Below, one piece after another: positions 1 to 11,268 of a DNA stretch of 64,000 nt. Origin of the DNA: Dolomedes plantarius (lineage: Eukaryota > Arthropoda > Arachnida > Araneae > Dolomedidae); NCBI GenBank assembly GCA_907164885.2, contig OU015490.1:216742490-216806489 (forward strand), written 5' to 3'. A program made the translations under genes and the position numbers. Position 1 is the stretch's first letter; each line of letters opens with the position of its first letter. Below the pieces are notes generated by a model, which had not been told where the DNA came from, made no database searches, and worked only from the letters and a program-made list of their open reading frames with translations.

Positions 1-1985
1 CCCTTATGTAACGACCCAAAGTGCATTTCCATAAAAATTTGAGCTGGTTAAGTCATTGTAAGGTTTAGGGGAGATTTTTATAGCACATTTCTGTGCCCTT
101 TAATTTGCGTGCAATAATGTCGGAATGCCATAAGGTATTTTAATATTGTCGGTGGCCAAGTATTTTCAGTTATGTTGATGATTAACGTTAATGGTTAACC
201 GGAGATGGATAATTCCAGCAGGATAATACTCCATGTCATAATGCTCATATTGTCAACAAATGTTTTGAATAACATGACTCAGATTTCCTCTTTCTTAGTT
301 GACCGCGACAAACATCATTCACCCCTTCATTCACCTGAATTCCATTGAGCGTTTAAAAGATGAGGTCGTAAGGGGCAACACGAAGCTATATCGAAATATC
401 TCATAGCTTAGAAAACTTAGATCTGCAGTCTTTGGATATTGTCTGATATTCAAAATAAAGCCACATATTAGAATCTCCGAAAACCTGTGTCAAAGAGAAT
501 AGGAGAATTATTGAGAACAGAAAAGGTGCCCAACGTTGTGCTGAGTGGGTATCACGATAAATTGGTCATTCCCTTTATATAAATGTTATGTGTATTTTTA
601 CATTTTCATTATGTTTATTTATCTTACTTCAAAATTGCCTATTTTTCATCAAAAACATCGGAATGTGCATTGCCTAAAATAATGGGATTTATTACAGTTA
701 TAAGCTACAACAACTGACCAAATATATTCTGATGAATTAAGAGTGATACTAATTTATTTCATGTAATTACTAACAATATTTTTAAATAAATTAAAGATTC
801 TTATCTTGAATGATTTGATTAATTACTGTCCACATTTGGCATTGATGTATGTAGTTCGTTGAGTCTTCTTGTAACACCCTACGAGTAGTTAAATTATTAA
901 ACATATTTCCCCATTATTTGATGGAGAGAACTAGATCTCAGATATTTTTAAACAGTAGTACAAAAAGAAAAGAACAATCCAAGATTTCCGTGATATAAAA
1001 ATAGGATTCGGTTAGACATCTAGAAAAAATTCTGAGACACATTAGTTTAGAGATATAGGAACTAACCACAAAAACAATCGAGTTCACCCAACTTATTAAA
1101 TATTCGATGAAAAGCACTTACTGCTGATTACAAAGAAAAATATGCTTTCATGAGACTTGAGCCACTTAATGTAATTCTTTTGGCTGACGTTGCGTTTAGC
1201 TCCTCTCGTAATTCATTCCTATGGAAGAAATGACATAATCTTGCACAAGGTATATAACAATTGAATGTGCTAGAAATATACTGCTTTACATGCTGCTTAC
1301 ATGCTGTTTTGGGGTAAAAATGAAAGTTAAATTTATACTCATTCCCTTTATTACGCTTGATATCCTCTCCTCTTAACCTCAATAGTAATATATTAATGCA
1401 CATTTTATGACTATGTAACTATATCTTTAAATAAGCTATACATGAAAGAGTAAAATAAGTCATACTTTATTTAAAATTATTCAATATTTATACATGTCAC
1501 CGTAATATATTTAATAGCTAGTATTAGTGGTAGTATGAGTAATTAGAGAGTGATGCTCATATGTATAGATCCAAATCAATTTATTAAACCAATCATAAAG
1601 CATATACAAACAATATTATTCATTGAAGATTTCCGAATTTCTATCTCATTAACACCATATCTATATGTGCATTTCAAATTATCTTTCTTTCTATATCACA
1701 TCACTACATTAATTATTATTATTTATCTAATCTTCATTCTCATCAATATCAAATCCTAACATTCTTTATCCACTCCCTAACATTGTTTGATTATCCTACA
1801 TTCTTAATCGATACACATAAACCCATTACAAAATTATTGCAAGATACTAATCCAATTAATACGGACATACACAATCACTATTTTATGATAGATATTCTAT
1901 GCATAAATGTAAAGATTTCACCTTAATCTGCCCTATCTAATTAACTGCGCTCTCTAGTAGGCATTGGGCATTGCTAGGATAAGTC
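1..1985. other. AT-rich stretch without recognisable gene
   Basis: This stretch is strongly AT-rich. It contains only short reading frames of low-complexity composition, the longest about 90 codons. I see no domain, no terminal inverted repeat pair and no clear LTR. It may hold very old transposon remains that cannot be recognised by eye. Confidence 0.5.
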
Positions 1986-1989
1986 AAAA

Positions 1990-2985
1990 TACTCTACTTA
2001 CCTTTTCTGACGACACATCGACATCACAAGCCTTGCTGGGGGGGTCATAGGACTTTTCCGGGCATCGGGCTTTTGGGTCCAGGGGAACGGCTGTCACTAT
2101 CTGTTGCGGCGGACTCAGGAAGCACGTCTCAGAGAACACACTCGCTTCGGGGGAGCGTTCGTCAATCCGAAGGTCCGTTCCTCATCACAAGCCTGGCTGG
2201 GGGGTCATCGGACTTGTCGGGTGCATTTGCTTCGGGGGCAAGTTGGTCCAGGGGAACGGCTGTTCCTCTCTTGCTAAATGACAGGTTAGTCGGTCAGCCT
2301 CTCCAGTATTGGGCTCTGTATCTAATTGATAGCGGTTTGCTTTTTGGGTACCGAGGACTTGGCTTGTCTCTCCTGCATTAAGTTAGCAGCCCGTCATCTC
2401 CTTCTCTCTTCCTTCGCCGTCTACAGGGGCTTATGTGTTCCTCGTGAGAATTCTCAAATCATTCTGCTCTCTAAAAACTTTTTCTACCGAGATCAACTTC
2501 TCTCATTATTTATTCAGGCCTTCATTGGTGGCCATCTTCTGTCCTATAGGTCGATCCGGGGCCCCTTCATTGGCCGACCACCCATTTTATATTCATATTT
2601 TCTCCAATCACTATTGACGGGGGCGTCCGCCCTTGCACCTGTCTGGGGTTTCTTACATTTTTAACTTCTCACGCTCTCCTTTGGCCTCCTGTGGTGTTTT
2701 AACGCCCGTCAACCTCATAAACTGCCTCACCCCTTTTCTTCTCCTAACTCTGACTCCGTTTTCAGATTTCACTCAGCTCATTATCACCAGCTGGGCCCTT
2801 CGTTAAACGCAGCTGTTGACCGCTTTCTCATTTCAATTGCCCCTCTCAACTTGTCATCTCTCCTTCCGATTCGCATACGCAGTTCATTATCCCGCTGTTC
2901 ATGGCATCTCTTTTGTCTGATTCTCTGAATTACATTCTCTATCGCTCCTTTTTCTGAACACATGTCGTGTCTCCACGACAATCCT
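1990..2985. other. GC-rich, pyrimidine-rich island with an internal duplication
   Basis: Base composition changes abruptly here: the segment is much richer in G and C than its flanks, and its right half (about 2,390-2,980) is strongly pyrimidine-rich. A segment beginning CATCACAAGCC at about 2,022 recurs at about 2,183, and the motif GGTCCAGGGGAACGGCTGT occurs at about 2,075 and about 2,246, so a unit of about 161-170 bp is duplicated. Overlapping frames of 102 and 112 codons on the plus strand resemble no family I know. The right edge abuts a CA/TA microsatellite. It could be a solo LTR or part of an unrecognised element; the identity is open. Confidence 0.4.
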
Positions 2986-2993
2986 CACACACA

Positions 2994-3073
<80 letters not shown>
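2986..3073. repeat. (CA)n(TA)n microsatellite
   Basis: CA dinucleotides pass into TA dinucleotides over about 88 bp. Reading frames across it encode only YI or CV dipeptide repeats and are not genes. Confidence 0.95.
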
Positions 3074-3076
<3 letters not shown>

Positions 3077-3950
3077 ACATAATGAGAGTATATATTTAGA
3101 TTTACCTCTCTATTCATACCCACGTTAGTTAGTAGCGACCAACAAAAATCTTATAAAGTATAAAAACATCTTTTTCCCCACTGTATATCCAGCCACTAGA
3201 AACAGACGTGTTAAGATGAAAAAAAAAAGAATGATATAACAATTTCTTCTGTTCATCGACATTTTTGTCATAAATTTTTTATCAATTACGAAAAAAGAAT
3301 AACAGTAAAAAGTTATTCGGAATCGGATTTTTCTTGGTGAATGCTATTATCGTAAAGTTAATAAAATTTTCATTCTTATCCTAAATTCTGTTCAAACACC
3401 TTCACAAACTTTCACAAGTGTTTGACATTTTGACAAGTTTTACTGCGGGATACACGATGTACAGTACTATAATGTATTTTCTCCCAACTTTGTTATTGAG
3501 TATATGATAGTTGACGACTGCTTCAGTTGGTCTACGATAAGGGCTAGTCGCGTCCCGCGTAACAGTGGGGGAAAGCAGTGTTGTTCACAAAGGCTTTTAG
3601 TAGCTTTGGTTTACCGGAAGTTGGGCAAAGAATTCAGAGATATGCTCTTGAGAAAGGTCTGATCATGTACTTCATCACTCCCAGAGTAAAGGATGAAGAA
3701 ATTAAAAAAAATTAAAAAAGGGAAAATTCAGCTAATCGATGTATCATTTCTCTTAATTTTATAGACTAATAAGTTACTGTAAGCAGGTTTAAATTAAATT
3801 TAAGAAATCTTAGAGATAAAAGAACCTAATTTACGGTTTATTCACATGATCAGTCATGTAAAAATTAATATCACCAAATACTTCATTACCCAAATTGTTC
3901 ATTATTGGAATTTTAATTTATAAGTTTTCAATTAATAAACATTTGGCCAC
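3074..3950. other. AT-rich stretch with one short coding-like segment
   Basis: Most of this is AT-rich sequence without recognisable features. A plus-strand open stretch from 3,563 to the TAA at 3,713-3,715 encodes about 50 residues of balanced composition, including SSFGLPEVGQRIQRYALEKG. It has no ATG of its own and is bounded upstream by an in-frame TAA at 3,560. It could be a fragment of a decayed gene or element, or chance. I do not recognise the family. Confidence 0.3.
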
Positions 3951-3983
3951 ACACACACATATATTTATATATATGTGTGTGTG

Positions 3984-4490
3984 TGTGGGATGCCTCCTTT
4001 AGATTAAGCTAAACTAGTCGTCTGATATAGCAATCTAGCACCCCACATTCAATACAAGACTCATGATAACTCATAAATAGTCTCTCATGAACAGTAACAA
4101 CGAATATTTATTTAAAGTTGACAAGACGATTCACAATTACATTTAACATTTAACGGTTGACCTCTTAAGGTAAAAACAATAGTGCCAAGCACCCAATCGG
4201 CCTGGACTTCTGGAGTCACTCAGACCCTCAACACGGGAGCTCACTATCGCCTCCCTTCGGAACGTAGCTAGAAGCTAAGCCCAATCTCCGGGGGTCTCTT
4301 CCCCGTTCGATCTTAGGAACTCCTTCCTAAACTCTGGCGCGCGAGCCTCTGATCTCGTTCGCCTCCAAATCTTATCTGCTCTTCTCCTGGTCCGACCGTA
4401 TCGCTCTCGGCGGTGGGGAGTGCGCTAGACAGCGGCCTTTCAGGGTCCCATAGCTCGGCCTTCCTGCCCAGGCTGACGTCCTCGGCAGCA
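3984..4490 (-). repeat. 3' LTR of element 1
   Basis: The LTR aligns without gaps to 9,389-9,857 at an offset of 5,405. Its inner limit is set at 4,490 because TGTG...AGCA gives canonical TG...CA ends; the other copy is truncated at the position equivalent to 4,452, so this limit is an inference. A purine-rich stretch (minus strand, about 4,491-4,510) next to it could be the polypurine tract. Confidence 0.85.
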
Positions 4491-4587
4491 GTAATCGATC
4501 TTTCTACCTAAAACATGAAAATACAAAAAAAACCACAAAAAAAAACAGAACTAATAACTATTTACAGTTTGTCGTGACTCTGAGAGT

Positions 4588-6243
4588 TTAGTCTGAGCCA
4601 GTGGACCATGGTTTCATGTGATCAGCTGCGGTAGAGGTTGCATTTGGTCCTTCACGATTACCAATTTTCTGCATGTCATATCTGTCGTGCGGTTTGATTT
4701 TGATGATTTCGTATGGTCCATGAAACTTTGGGCGCAATTTCATTCCCGTTCCAAATTGCGTCTTTTGTATTGCTACTAAATCACCCAGTTTGTATGTAGC
4801 TGCACTCTTGCGTCTTCTGTTGAATGTCTTGCGGTTTTCCTCTTGCATTGTGAGTATATTGTGCTTCGCCAAATCTCTGGTCTGTTGTCTGTCTTTCATT
4901 AGGGAGTCAATATTTTGTTGTTCTAAAATCTCTTTAATTCTTATGTCAGTCTTATCTTTCAGCCTTACTCCGGTCAGTAACTCGAAAGGTGTGAAACTGG
5001 TACTCCTTGATGCAGTGCTGTTCATTACGCGCTGTACAGCTGATACGTGCTTGTACCACGTTTTAGGATCCTCTATGCTAAGCTTGGTAAGGATCGGTAT
5101 GAGGGTTTCGTGCATTCTTTCTACCTGTCCATTTCCTCTCGGGATTCCAGAGGTAATTTTAACGTGTTCAATAGCTTCGTCTTCGCAAAAGGTCTCGAAA
5201 TCGTGGAAGGTGAATGCGGTACCTCTATCACTGATTATTCTTTCAGGGTTCCCAAAAGTGTTCTGTTGCACCTTCAGTTTTTCGATAGCATCTTTAGTCG
5301 ATGTTGATTTCACAGGATATATCCAAACAAATTTAGTGAAAGCATCGACGACAGTAAATATATACTGGTAATTTTTGTTGGTGGAGGGCATTGGCCCTAT
5401 GAAGTCGATGTGGTATGTGTCTAACGGAATACCTTCTTTGGGTATTGGATTCAAGAATCCCTCACTTTTGCCTTGTTTCCTATTACATAATATACACTTG
5501 ACGCAATTAGCAATAACGCTCTCAATTTGTTTCTTAACTTGAGGAATGAAAAAATCTTGCTTTAGTATGGCTTCCGTTTTCGCTGTCGCGAAGTGTCCTC
5601 TGTTATGAACCTCTCTAATAATTTCTTTGTGCATGGCTTGAGGCACCATGAGTAGTTCGCGGTCATTTTCATATTTATACAAAACGCCTCTTCTGGTCAG
5701 GTAATCTTTACTCTCACCCTTCTCAACTAGTGTCTTGATCGCCTTTATATAATCATCATCATTTTGTGCTGTTGCAATTTTTGCGGTCACTTCATCATAT
5801 TTGCACGTCACCATTAATACCGTGTTTCTACTTAATGCATCCACATGCTGCATTTGTTTGCCGGGTCTGTGGATTATCTTGTAATCAAACTCTTGTAAAA
5901 ACAAAACCCATCTTGCCACTTTCGGTGAAAGTTCTTTTTTGTCTAAAGTTTTCTGGAACGCTGCACAATCTGTTATGATCTTTATTTTAGTGCCCAACAC
6001 ATAATTCCTAAATTTTCTAAGCGCTTTAACTATTGCAAGTACCTCCAATTCATAGCTACAATATTTTGTCTGTGCGGGCGTCGTTTTCCTACTCATGTAG
6101 TGGATAGGGTTAAAGTTTCCATCATCTGATTTCTGGAGCAGAACAGCTCCAAACCCATGACTGCTTGCGTCTGTGTGCAGCTCTAACTCAGCTCCTTGTA
6201 TATAGATGTGTAAAACTGGGCCTTTCGCTAATATTTCCCGCAA
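4588..6243 (-). pseudogene. pol: Element 1 pol, RNase H and integrase segment
   Basis: A 551-codon open segment. Residues about 20-130 match retroelement RNase H (HTDASSHGFGAVLL and the C-terminal DALSRN motif). Residues about 205-260 form the integrase HHCC zinc-binding domain (two His, then CVKCILC). The integrase core follows with Asp in HIDFIGP (about 280), Asp in IISDRGTAF (about 338) and Glu in GQVERM (about 374), so the DDE triad is intact here. The C-terminal part (KLGDLVAI, FHGPYEI) matches the GPY/F-type end of Gypsy integrases. The segment itself is open, but it is out of frame with the reverse transcriptase upstream (shift near 6,228-6,290), so a full Pol polyprotein cannot be made without frameshifting. 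Confidence 0.92.
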
Positions 6244-7272
6244 TGTGTGGAAAGCTTCCTTTTGTTCTGGACCGAATTAAAATCTGTGTCGCGTTTCAAA
6301 AGGTCACTTAGTGGTTTAGCAATTCTAGAGTATTGGGGAATGAATTTACTAAAGTATCCGGTTCGTCCCAAAAAACTCTGCATCTGTTTGGCATTCTTAG
6401 GTTCTGGAAAGTTCTTAACGGCTGCAGTTTTCGTTGCTGATGGTCGGACTGTGCCGTTTTCAATCAGGTATCCAAGGAATTCGATTTTATGTTTTAGGAA
6501 CTGGCATTTTTTTAAATTGAACTCTAGCCCGTATTCTGACGCTACCTTCAATACTCGCTCCACTTTCTCTAATCCTTCTTTTTCAGATTCTGATGGGATG
6601 ATTACATCGTCCATGTAAATCGTCAATGTCTTATATCTTAATAGGTCATTAAAAACGGTATTTGTAAATCTCTGAAACACACTAGGGCTGTTACATAAGC
6701 CAAATGGAACTTATGTTATGTGTGATGAATGAAGTGTATTTTCTACTCTTTTCATCTACATCTACGTGAAAAAACCCATTTTTTAGATCCAATGAAGTAA
6801 ACACTTGTGCCTTCTCAATATTATCTAACACCTCTTCTATTAAAGGCAAAGGGAACCTATCGCGAATTATTTTTTTGTTTAGACGTCTGTAATCTACGCA
6901 TAGTCGCATAGACCCGTCTTTCTTTTTACATAATACGACTGGCGCTGCAAAATTTGATGAGCTTTCCTGAAAGATGCCCTCTTTTCCCCAAGCTTGGATT
7001 TGTTGATCTATACATAACTGCTCTGAAACGGACATTCTTCTAGGTCGCTGGGAAACAGGCGATTCATCGCTTAAAATTATCGACATTTTTAAATTTGTAC
7101 TTTTTACTTTGCGTGGTTTATATTCGCTGACGAGTTGCATTAATGTTTTCTTCCTTTCTTTACACAGGACGTGGCTAACGTCTATTTCTTCTAGGGAGAT
7201 TCCGTTCGTTATCTCAGCCAAAAACATATCCCTCTGCAGCGTGGTTTCAGATATCAGGGGGACTGGGCGCAA
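6228..7272 (-). pseudogene. pol: Element 1 pol, reverse transcriptase segment, frameshifted
   Basis: Two overlapping open segments make up the polymerase. 7,272-6,691 carries the early motifs (FAAPVVLCKKKDGSMRLCVD and the catalytic Asp of TSLDLKNGFFHV). 6,680-6,228 carries the catalytic YMDD motif followed by the thumb region (FLGYLIENGTVRPSATK). The reading frame changes between them near 6,691-6,713 and again before RNase H near 6,245. These breaks make the copy defective. All expected motifs are present, so the changes look like late, small lesions. Confidence 0.92.
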
Positions 7273-7868
7273 CAGCTCAGTGGGGGTGGTATTTGCGGGT
7301 CATTGCTCTCTTTCGAGCTGGGTGGGCAAAATTGTGCATGCCGGGCTTCTCTCTCCCGCTTCGGAGAGGAAAGGGAAATTTCTGGTTGCATGAAAATCAC
7401 ATCGGAAACTCGGAAGTATTTTCTTTGATCACGTAAAGGATTTTCTGTTTTCGTACTTTCGTCTGTAATAGTCGCAAAGCCTACACTGAATTTATTGCGC
7501 TTCCCTAGAACGGTGACTCCGTTTTCAGTTATTGTGATATCGAGCTGGTTGATTACATCAGCCCCTATTACAAAATCATTATACAATTCTTTCATGACAT
7601 AAATATTTGTATTAATTATACATTCATCGATCAATAATTCTGCATTGAAGAAACCAAGTGGGGTAACTTCTTTTCCAGTTATGCCCAATAGAGACACTTT
7701 ATCAAAACTTAATTTAGGCGACCCAATAAGTGTATAAAAATCATATTTTAGCAGGCTAACTTCACTGCCGCTATCTAGTAATGCATCTGCACTTTTCCCC
7801 AATACTTCCACTCGTTTTTGGATTTTGCTAGAACCACTTTCTAAATTGCTTATGAGGGTGTTGTTCAC
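7254..7868 (-). pseudogene. Element 1 aspartic protease segment
   Basis: This open segment contains ALLDSGSEVSLLKYDF, the retropepsin active-site D-S-G, and further on VIGADVINQLDITI, which matches the conserved second half of retroviral-type proteases. It would process the Gag-Pol polyprotein. It overlaps the start of the polymerase segment by a few codons in another frame, and its last roughly 60 residues (PPLSCCAQSP end) look like out-of-frame readthrough. Confidence 0.85.
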
Positions 7869-7874
7869 TTCTCT

Positions 7875-8000
7875 TTGCGGACAATTTTCGCTTCTATGTC
7901 CTGTTCAGGTGTCCCTTGGCACCTGAAACAGACTGATTTTTCATGTTTTCTTGCACAAGAAAATGCCTTGTGACCCGACTCGCCGCAGGAAAAACATTTT
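7875..8000 (-). pseudogene. gag: Element 1 nucleocapsid zinc knuckles
   Basis: Read on the minus strand, a first CCHC knuckle (CFSCGESGHKAFSC; C-x2-C-x4-H-x4-C) lies at about 7,953-7,999. A second begins CFRC near 7,920, but a frame change inside it separates its first two cysteines from its His and last Cys. Two tandem knuckles are usual in this type of Gag and bind the RNA genome. The break also disconnects gag from protease. Confidence 0.8.
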
Positions 8001-8059
8001 AAATTGGGCTTCATGCTTTTCTGTTGGATGCGACTCTTTTCAGCGTCGTTTCGACGAAA

Positions 8060-9259
8060 TTAATTTGGGTTTGTCTTATTTGGTGGGGCACGGCTTGAAT
8101 TACCAGCGTTGTATCGCGTACGATCCGCCGTTTGTATCTTGTACTTGTCAAATTCTTGCGCTCCACGCATTTTATTTTCGTACCCTAGAACTCTAACGTC
8201 TTGTCTTGGTGCTCTCTTGATATTACTGCGAGCCGCTTCATAGTCATCTAATTTGACTACCATTTCGTCTACTTTCTTAATTTTAGGCAAGTCATCAACA
8301 AAATGCTCTTTCATATCCCTCGGAATTTTGCGTCTTATTTGATCGACGACTATTAGTTGTTTTAGGTCTTCAAATGTTAAGACTTCAAGACCTTTGGTCC
8401 ATTCTTCTAGAAAATTATTTAATTCGAATGAATAATCACGCCACGAAGCTGATTGTTCTTTCTTGTGGGTAGAAAATTTTTGTCTAAACTGCTCGGGACT
8501 TAAGCAGAACCTTTCTAATAATAATCTTTTGATATACCCATAGTCGTTTGCCTCGGGATCAGGCTCTCGTGCTATTAAATGGACTATGTCCATCGGCAGC
8601 AGTCCCATTAGATACGTGACCCAATTTGTTTTGGGAATGTCGACGCGCTTGATCTGCCTCTCAAACAAGGACAGGTATACACTAATGTCACTGTTTGGTT
8701 CGTACTTATTGATGAGTTTGATTATGCTTTCACTTTTGATACTATTAACTGAACTCGCGGGTACTACTGTCTCATTGTTTCTCGCCGACGCATGCATTAG
8801 CTCTAATTTTCGTAATTCAAATTCCTGTTGCCATTTCTCGGCTTCTAACATTTCCTGCTATTGCCTGTTCTCGGCTTCTAACTTTTACTGCTTTTGCCTG
8901 TTCTCGGCTTCTAACTTTTCACGCTTTTGCCTTTTCTCGGTTTCTAGCTTTTCAAGCTTTTTGGCTTCGGCCTCAAGAGCTTCTCGCTCAGCTTTAATAT
9001 TTGCCAGGAGGGGTTTCACATACTCCTCGTCGTAACCCTCTGATGTAGTGATCAGGGTAGTCAATTGTTTGACTTTAGGGTTCTCTGGGGCCTCTAGGTC
9101 TAATTCATCTACCAAAATTAATAAGTCTGCCTTTTTGGCACTGGTTAAGTACGACATCTTTATTATGATAGAAATAATGTACTTACGTCGATCGATGTTT
9201 CTCTCAGTCCTCCGGTTACCGTCGGCATCTCCACACCATCCGTTTGTAATCCAGGGCAC
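8060..9259 (-). pseudogene. gag: Element 1 gag, matrix/capsid region
   Basis: Two minus-strand segments, 9,259-8,885 (124 codons) and 8,851-8,060 (263 codons), encode Gag. The N-terminal part begins within MSYLTSAKKADLLILVDELD and continues into a Glu/Lys/Arg-rich coiled-coil-like stretch (ALEAEAKKLEKLETEKRQKR). The same charged repeat resumes in the second segment after an in-frame stop. The capsid-like part contains the retrotransposon Gag pattern (NWVTYLMGLLP, LLLERFCLSPEQFRQKF, WRDYSFELNNFLEEW). The initiating Met is probably that of MSYLTSA rather than the first Met of the frame. The in-frame stop inside the charged repeat (about 8,855-8,885) makes it a pseudogene. Confidence 0.85.
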
Positions 9260-9372
9260 ACTTTAACTCGGTTTCACAAATTTAAATTAGTTTCACAATT
9301 TTAATTAGTTCGTACCGTTCGATGGCACTTCACGCTTTCACAAGTTTGTCACTCGCGTTCACTACACCTTTA

Positions 9373-9385
9373 ACTTCTGACACCA
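9373..9385 (-). promoter_or_regulatory. Primer-binding site of element 1, tRNA-Leu type
   Basis: Read on the minus strand this is TGGTGTCAGAAGT, three bases inside the 5' LTR. It matches the complement of the 3' end of eukaryotic tRNA-Leu(CAA), CCA included, so minus-strand DNA synthesis would be primed by tRNA-Leu. The match is from memory of the tRNA family, not a search. Confidence 0.7.
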
Positions 9386-9388
9386 CTA

Positions 9389-9852
9389 TGTGGGATGCCT
9401 CCTTTAGATTAAGCTAAACTAGTCGTCTGATATAGCAATCTAGCACCCCACATTCAATACAAGACTCATGATAACTCATAAATAGTCTCTCACGAACAGT
9501 AACAACGAATATTTATTTAAAGTTGACAAGACGATTCACAATTACATTCAACATATAACGGTTGACCTCTTAAGGTAAAAACAATAGTGCCAAGCACCCA
9601 ATCGGCCTGGACTTCTGGAGTCACTCAGACCCTCAACACGGGAGCTCACTATCGCCTCCCTTCGGAACGTAGCTAGAAGCTAGGCCCAATCTCCGGGGGT
9701 CTCTTCCCCGTTCGCTCTTAGGAACTCCTTCCTAAACTCTGGCGCGCGAGCCTCTGCTCTCGTTCGCCTCCAAATCTTATCTGCCCTTCTCCTGGTCCGA
9801 CCGCATCGCTCTCGGCGGTGGGGAGTGCGCTAGGCAGTGGCCTTTCAGGGTC

Positions 9853-9857
<5 letters not shown>
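9389..9857 (-). repeat. 5' LTR of element 1, outer end missing
   Basis: It is nearly identical to 3,984-4,452. The LTR stops at GGGTCCCATA and passes directly into a TA repeat (about 9,855-9,910), so roughly the last 38 bases and the target duplication are lost. The truncation would remove the start of the LTR promoter region of this minus-strand element. Confidence 0.9.
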
Positions 9858-9914
<57 letters not shown>

Positions 9915-11268
9915 TTGATATTTTCAGAAATAATTTCTTTCATCTGCAAACAATCATCTAAATTTATATCTACAGGGATTTAATATTTATATTTTCCAAC
10001 TATTTAAATATGTCGCAAATATCCTGTTTATAATCACTTAAAGAAAGCAGACTACAATAAGCTCTACATTGAAATGGGGTACGTTCGAAATTTCAGAAAA
10101 ATTTTAATATATTTGATCAACTAAGATAAAACTTTTTCTTTAACATTTTTCTTAATAGGGAGTGAAAAATTTTTCCGCCAAATGTCTCGTATTTTAAATT
10201 TCTAAATTATTGATATTTGCCTTTCATACCTCGTACTTTACAGAACCCAGTTAAATAAATAAAACTTATTCATATTGTTGAATAATTTCTAGCCTTTATC
10301 AATAAACATTAATAAACTGACTATGCAAAATTTGAATAACTTTACTGCAACAAACTCACATTAAAGGCTAAATATTAATGTTAGATCGATCATGGTCATA
10401 AATATTGAAACATCAAACATGGATTTTCAAAGATTTTACTTTAAATATTGATGCAATCTTCTCTAATGTGTTATAGAAGTAAGTGTGAAATAAATGAAGA
10501 AATCATTAAATAAGTAAAATTTGAATTTTTAATACATTACAATAGCAATAAATAACATTATATTTATTTATTTTTTCAAATGTGATTTTTTAATACTAAA
10601 GCTGAACTAAGTGTAAACGTTAAGATAGAGATTTTTTTTCCAAAAATTAATAACCAAATTGTTTTTTTCTTTTAAACAAAAACAAAACTCTCAACCAAAA
10701 ATTGTTGTTCATCAAAAAATCACATCTTTTAGGTTACGTTGAAACACTGTGGTGCTTACATATATGGTGATTTATTTATTAAAAAATCTGAAACATAATA
10801 TAAAAAATTAAGAACAAAAATTAATTAAAAGTAGTGATTGATACCAAATGTATGAATTTTAAAATTATTCTCCGTGATTCATTATACACATGCAGGCAAT
10901 ATTTCAGATATTCAAATCTAAACCTGCATTCGTTTCTATTTACTTTTTTATAATTTTCACTTAATAAGTTTGTTAAACATAAACAGCATGAATAGATTTA
11001 ACTCGACCCCTTTCTTTTTACCTCACTGGATTTCATTACAATGACAACTAAACGTAAGGTATTTCACAAGAACATACAAACGATTCTCTTATTCTTAAGT
11101 TATTTTCTGCAAGATTTCACAATAAATCATATAAATTATACAAATGGAAAAACTTTGGAAGTTTTCTGCCTATCTATCAGGTTTTTATGGCACTTTTAGA
11201 TTGCCCTATAACTAATTCAACTGACTATATCAGAGATAGTTGTTTTATCCGAGTATCTATTGGATTTA

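Larger units (their letters stand above)
3984..9857 (-). mobile_element. Ty3/Gypsy LTR retrotransposon, decayed, minus strand (element 1)
   Basis: Two direct repeats starting TGTGGGATGCC at 3,984 and 9,389 flank gag, protease, reverse transcriptase, RNase H and integrase sequence, all on the minus strand, in the Ty3/Gypsy order with integrase last. The aligned parts of the LTRs (468 bp) differ at about ten positions by eye, roughly 98% identity, so insertion was fairly recent although the coding region already carries several frameshifts. The outer end of the right LTR stops in a TA microsatellite, and the left LTR starts directly against a TG microsatellite, so no target duplication can be read. 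Confidence 0.93.

Noticed and set aside
4790..5371. 193-codon plus-strand frame
   Set aside because: It is the antisense shadow of the element 1 integrase region, which has clear motifs on the minus strand.
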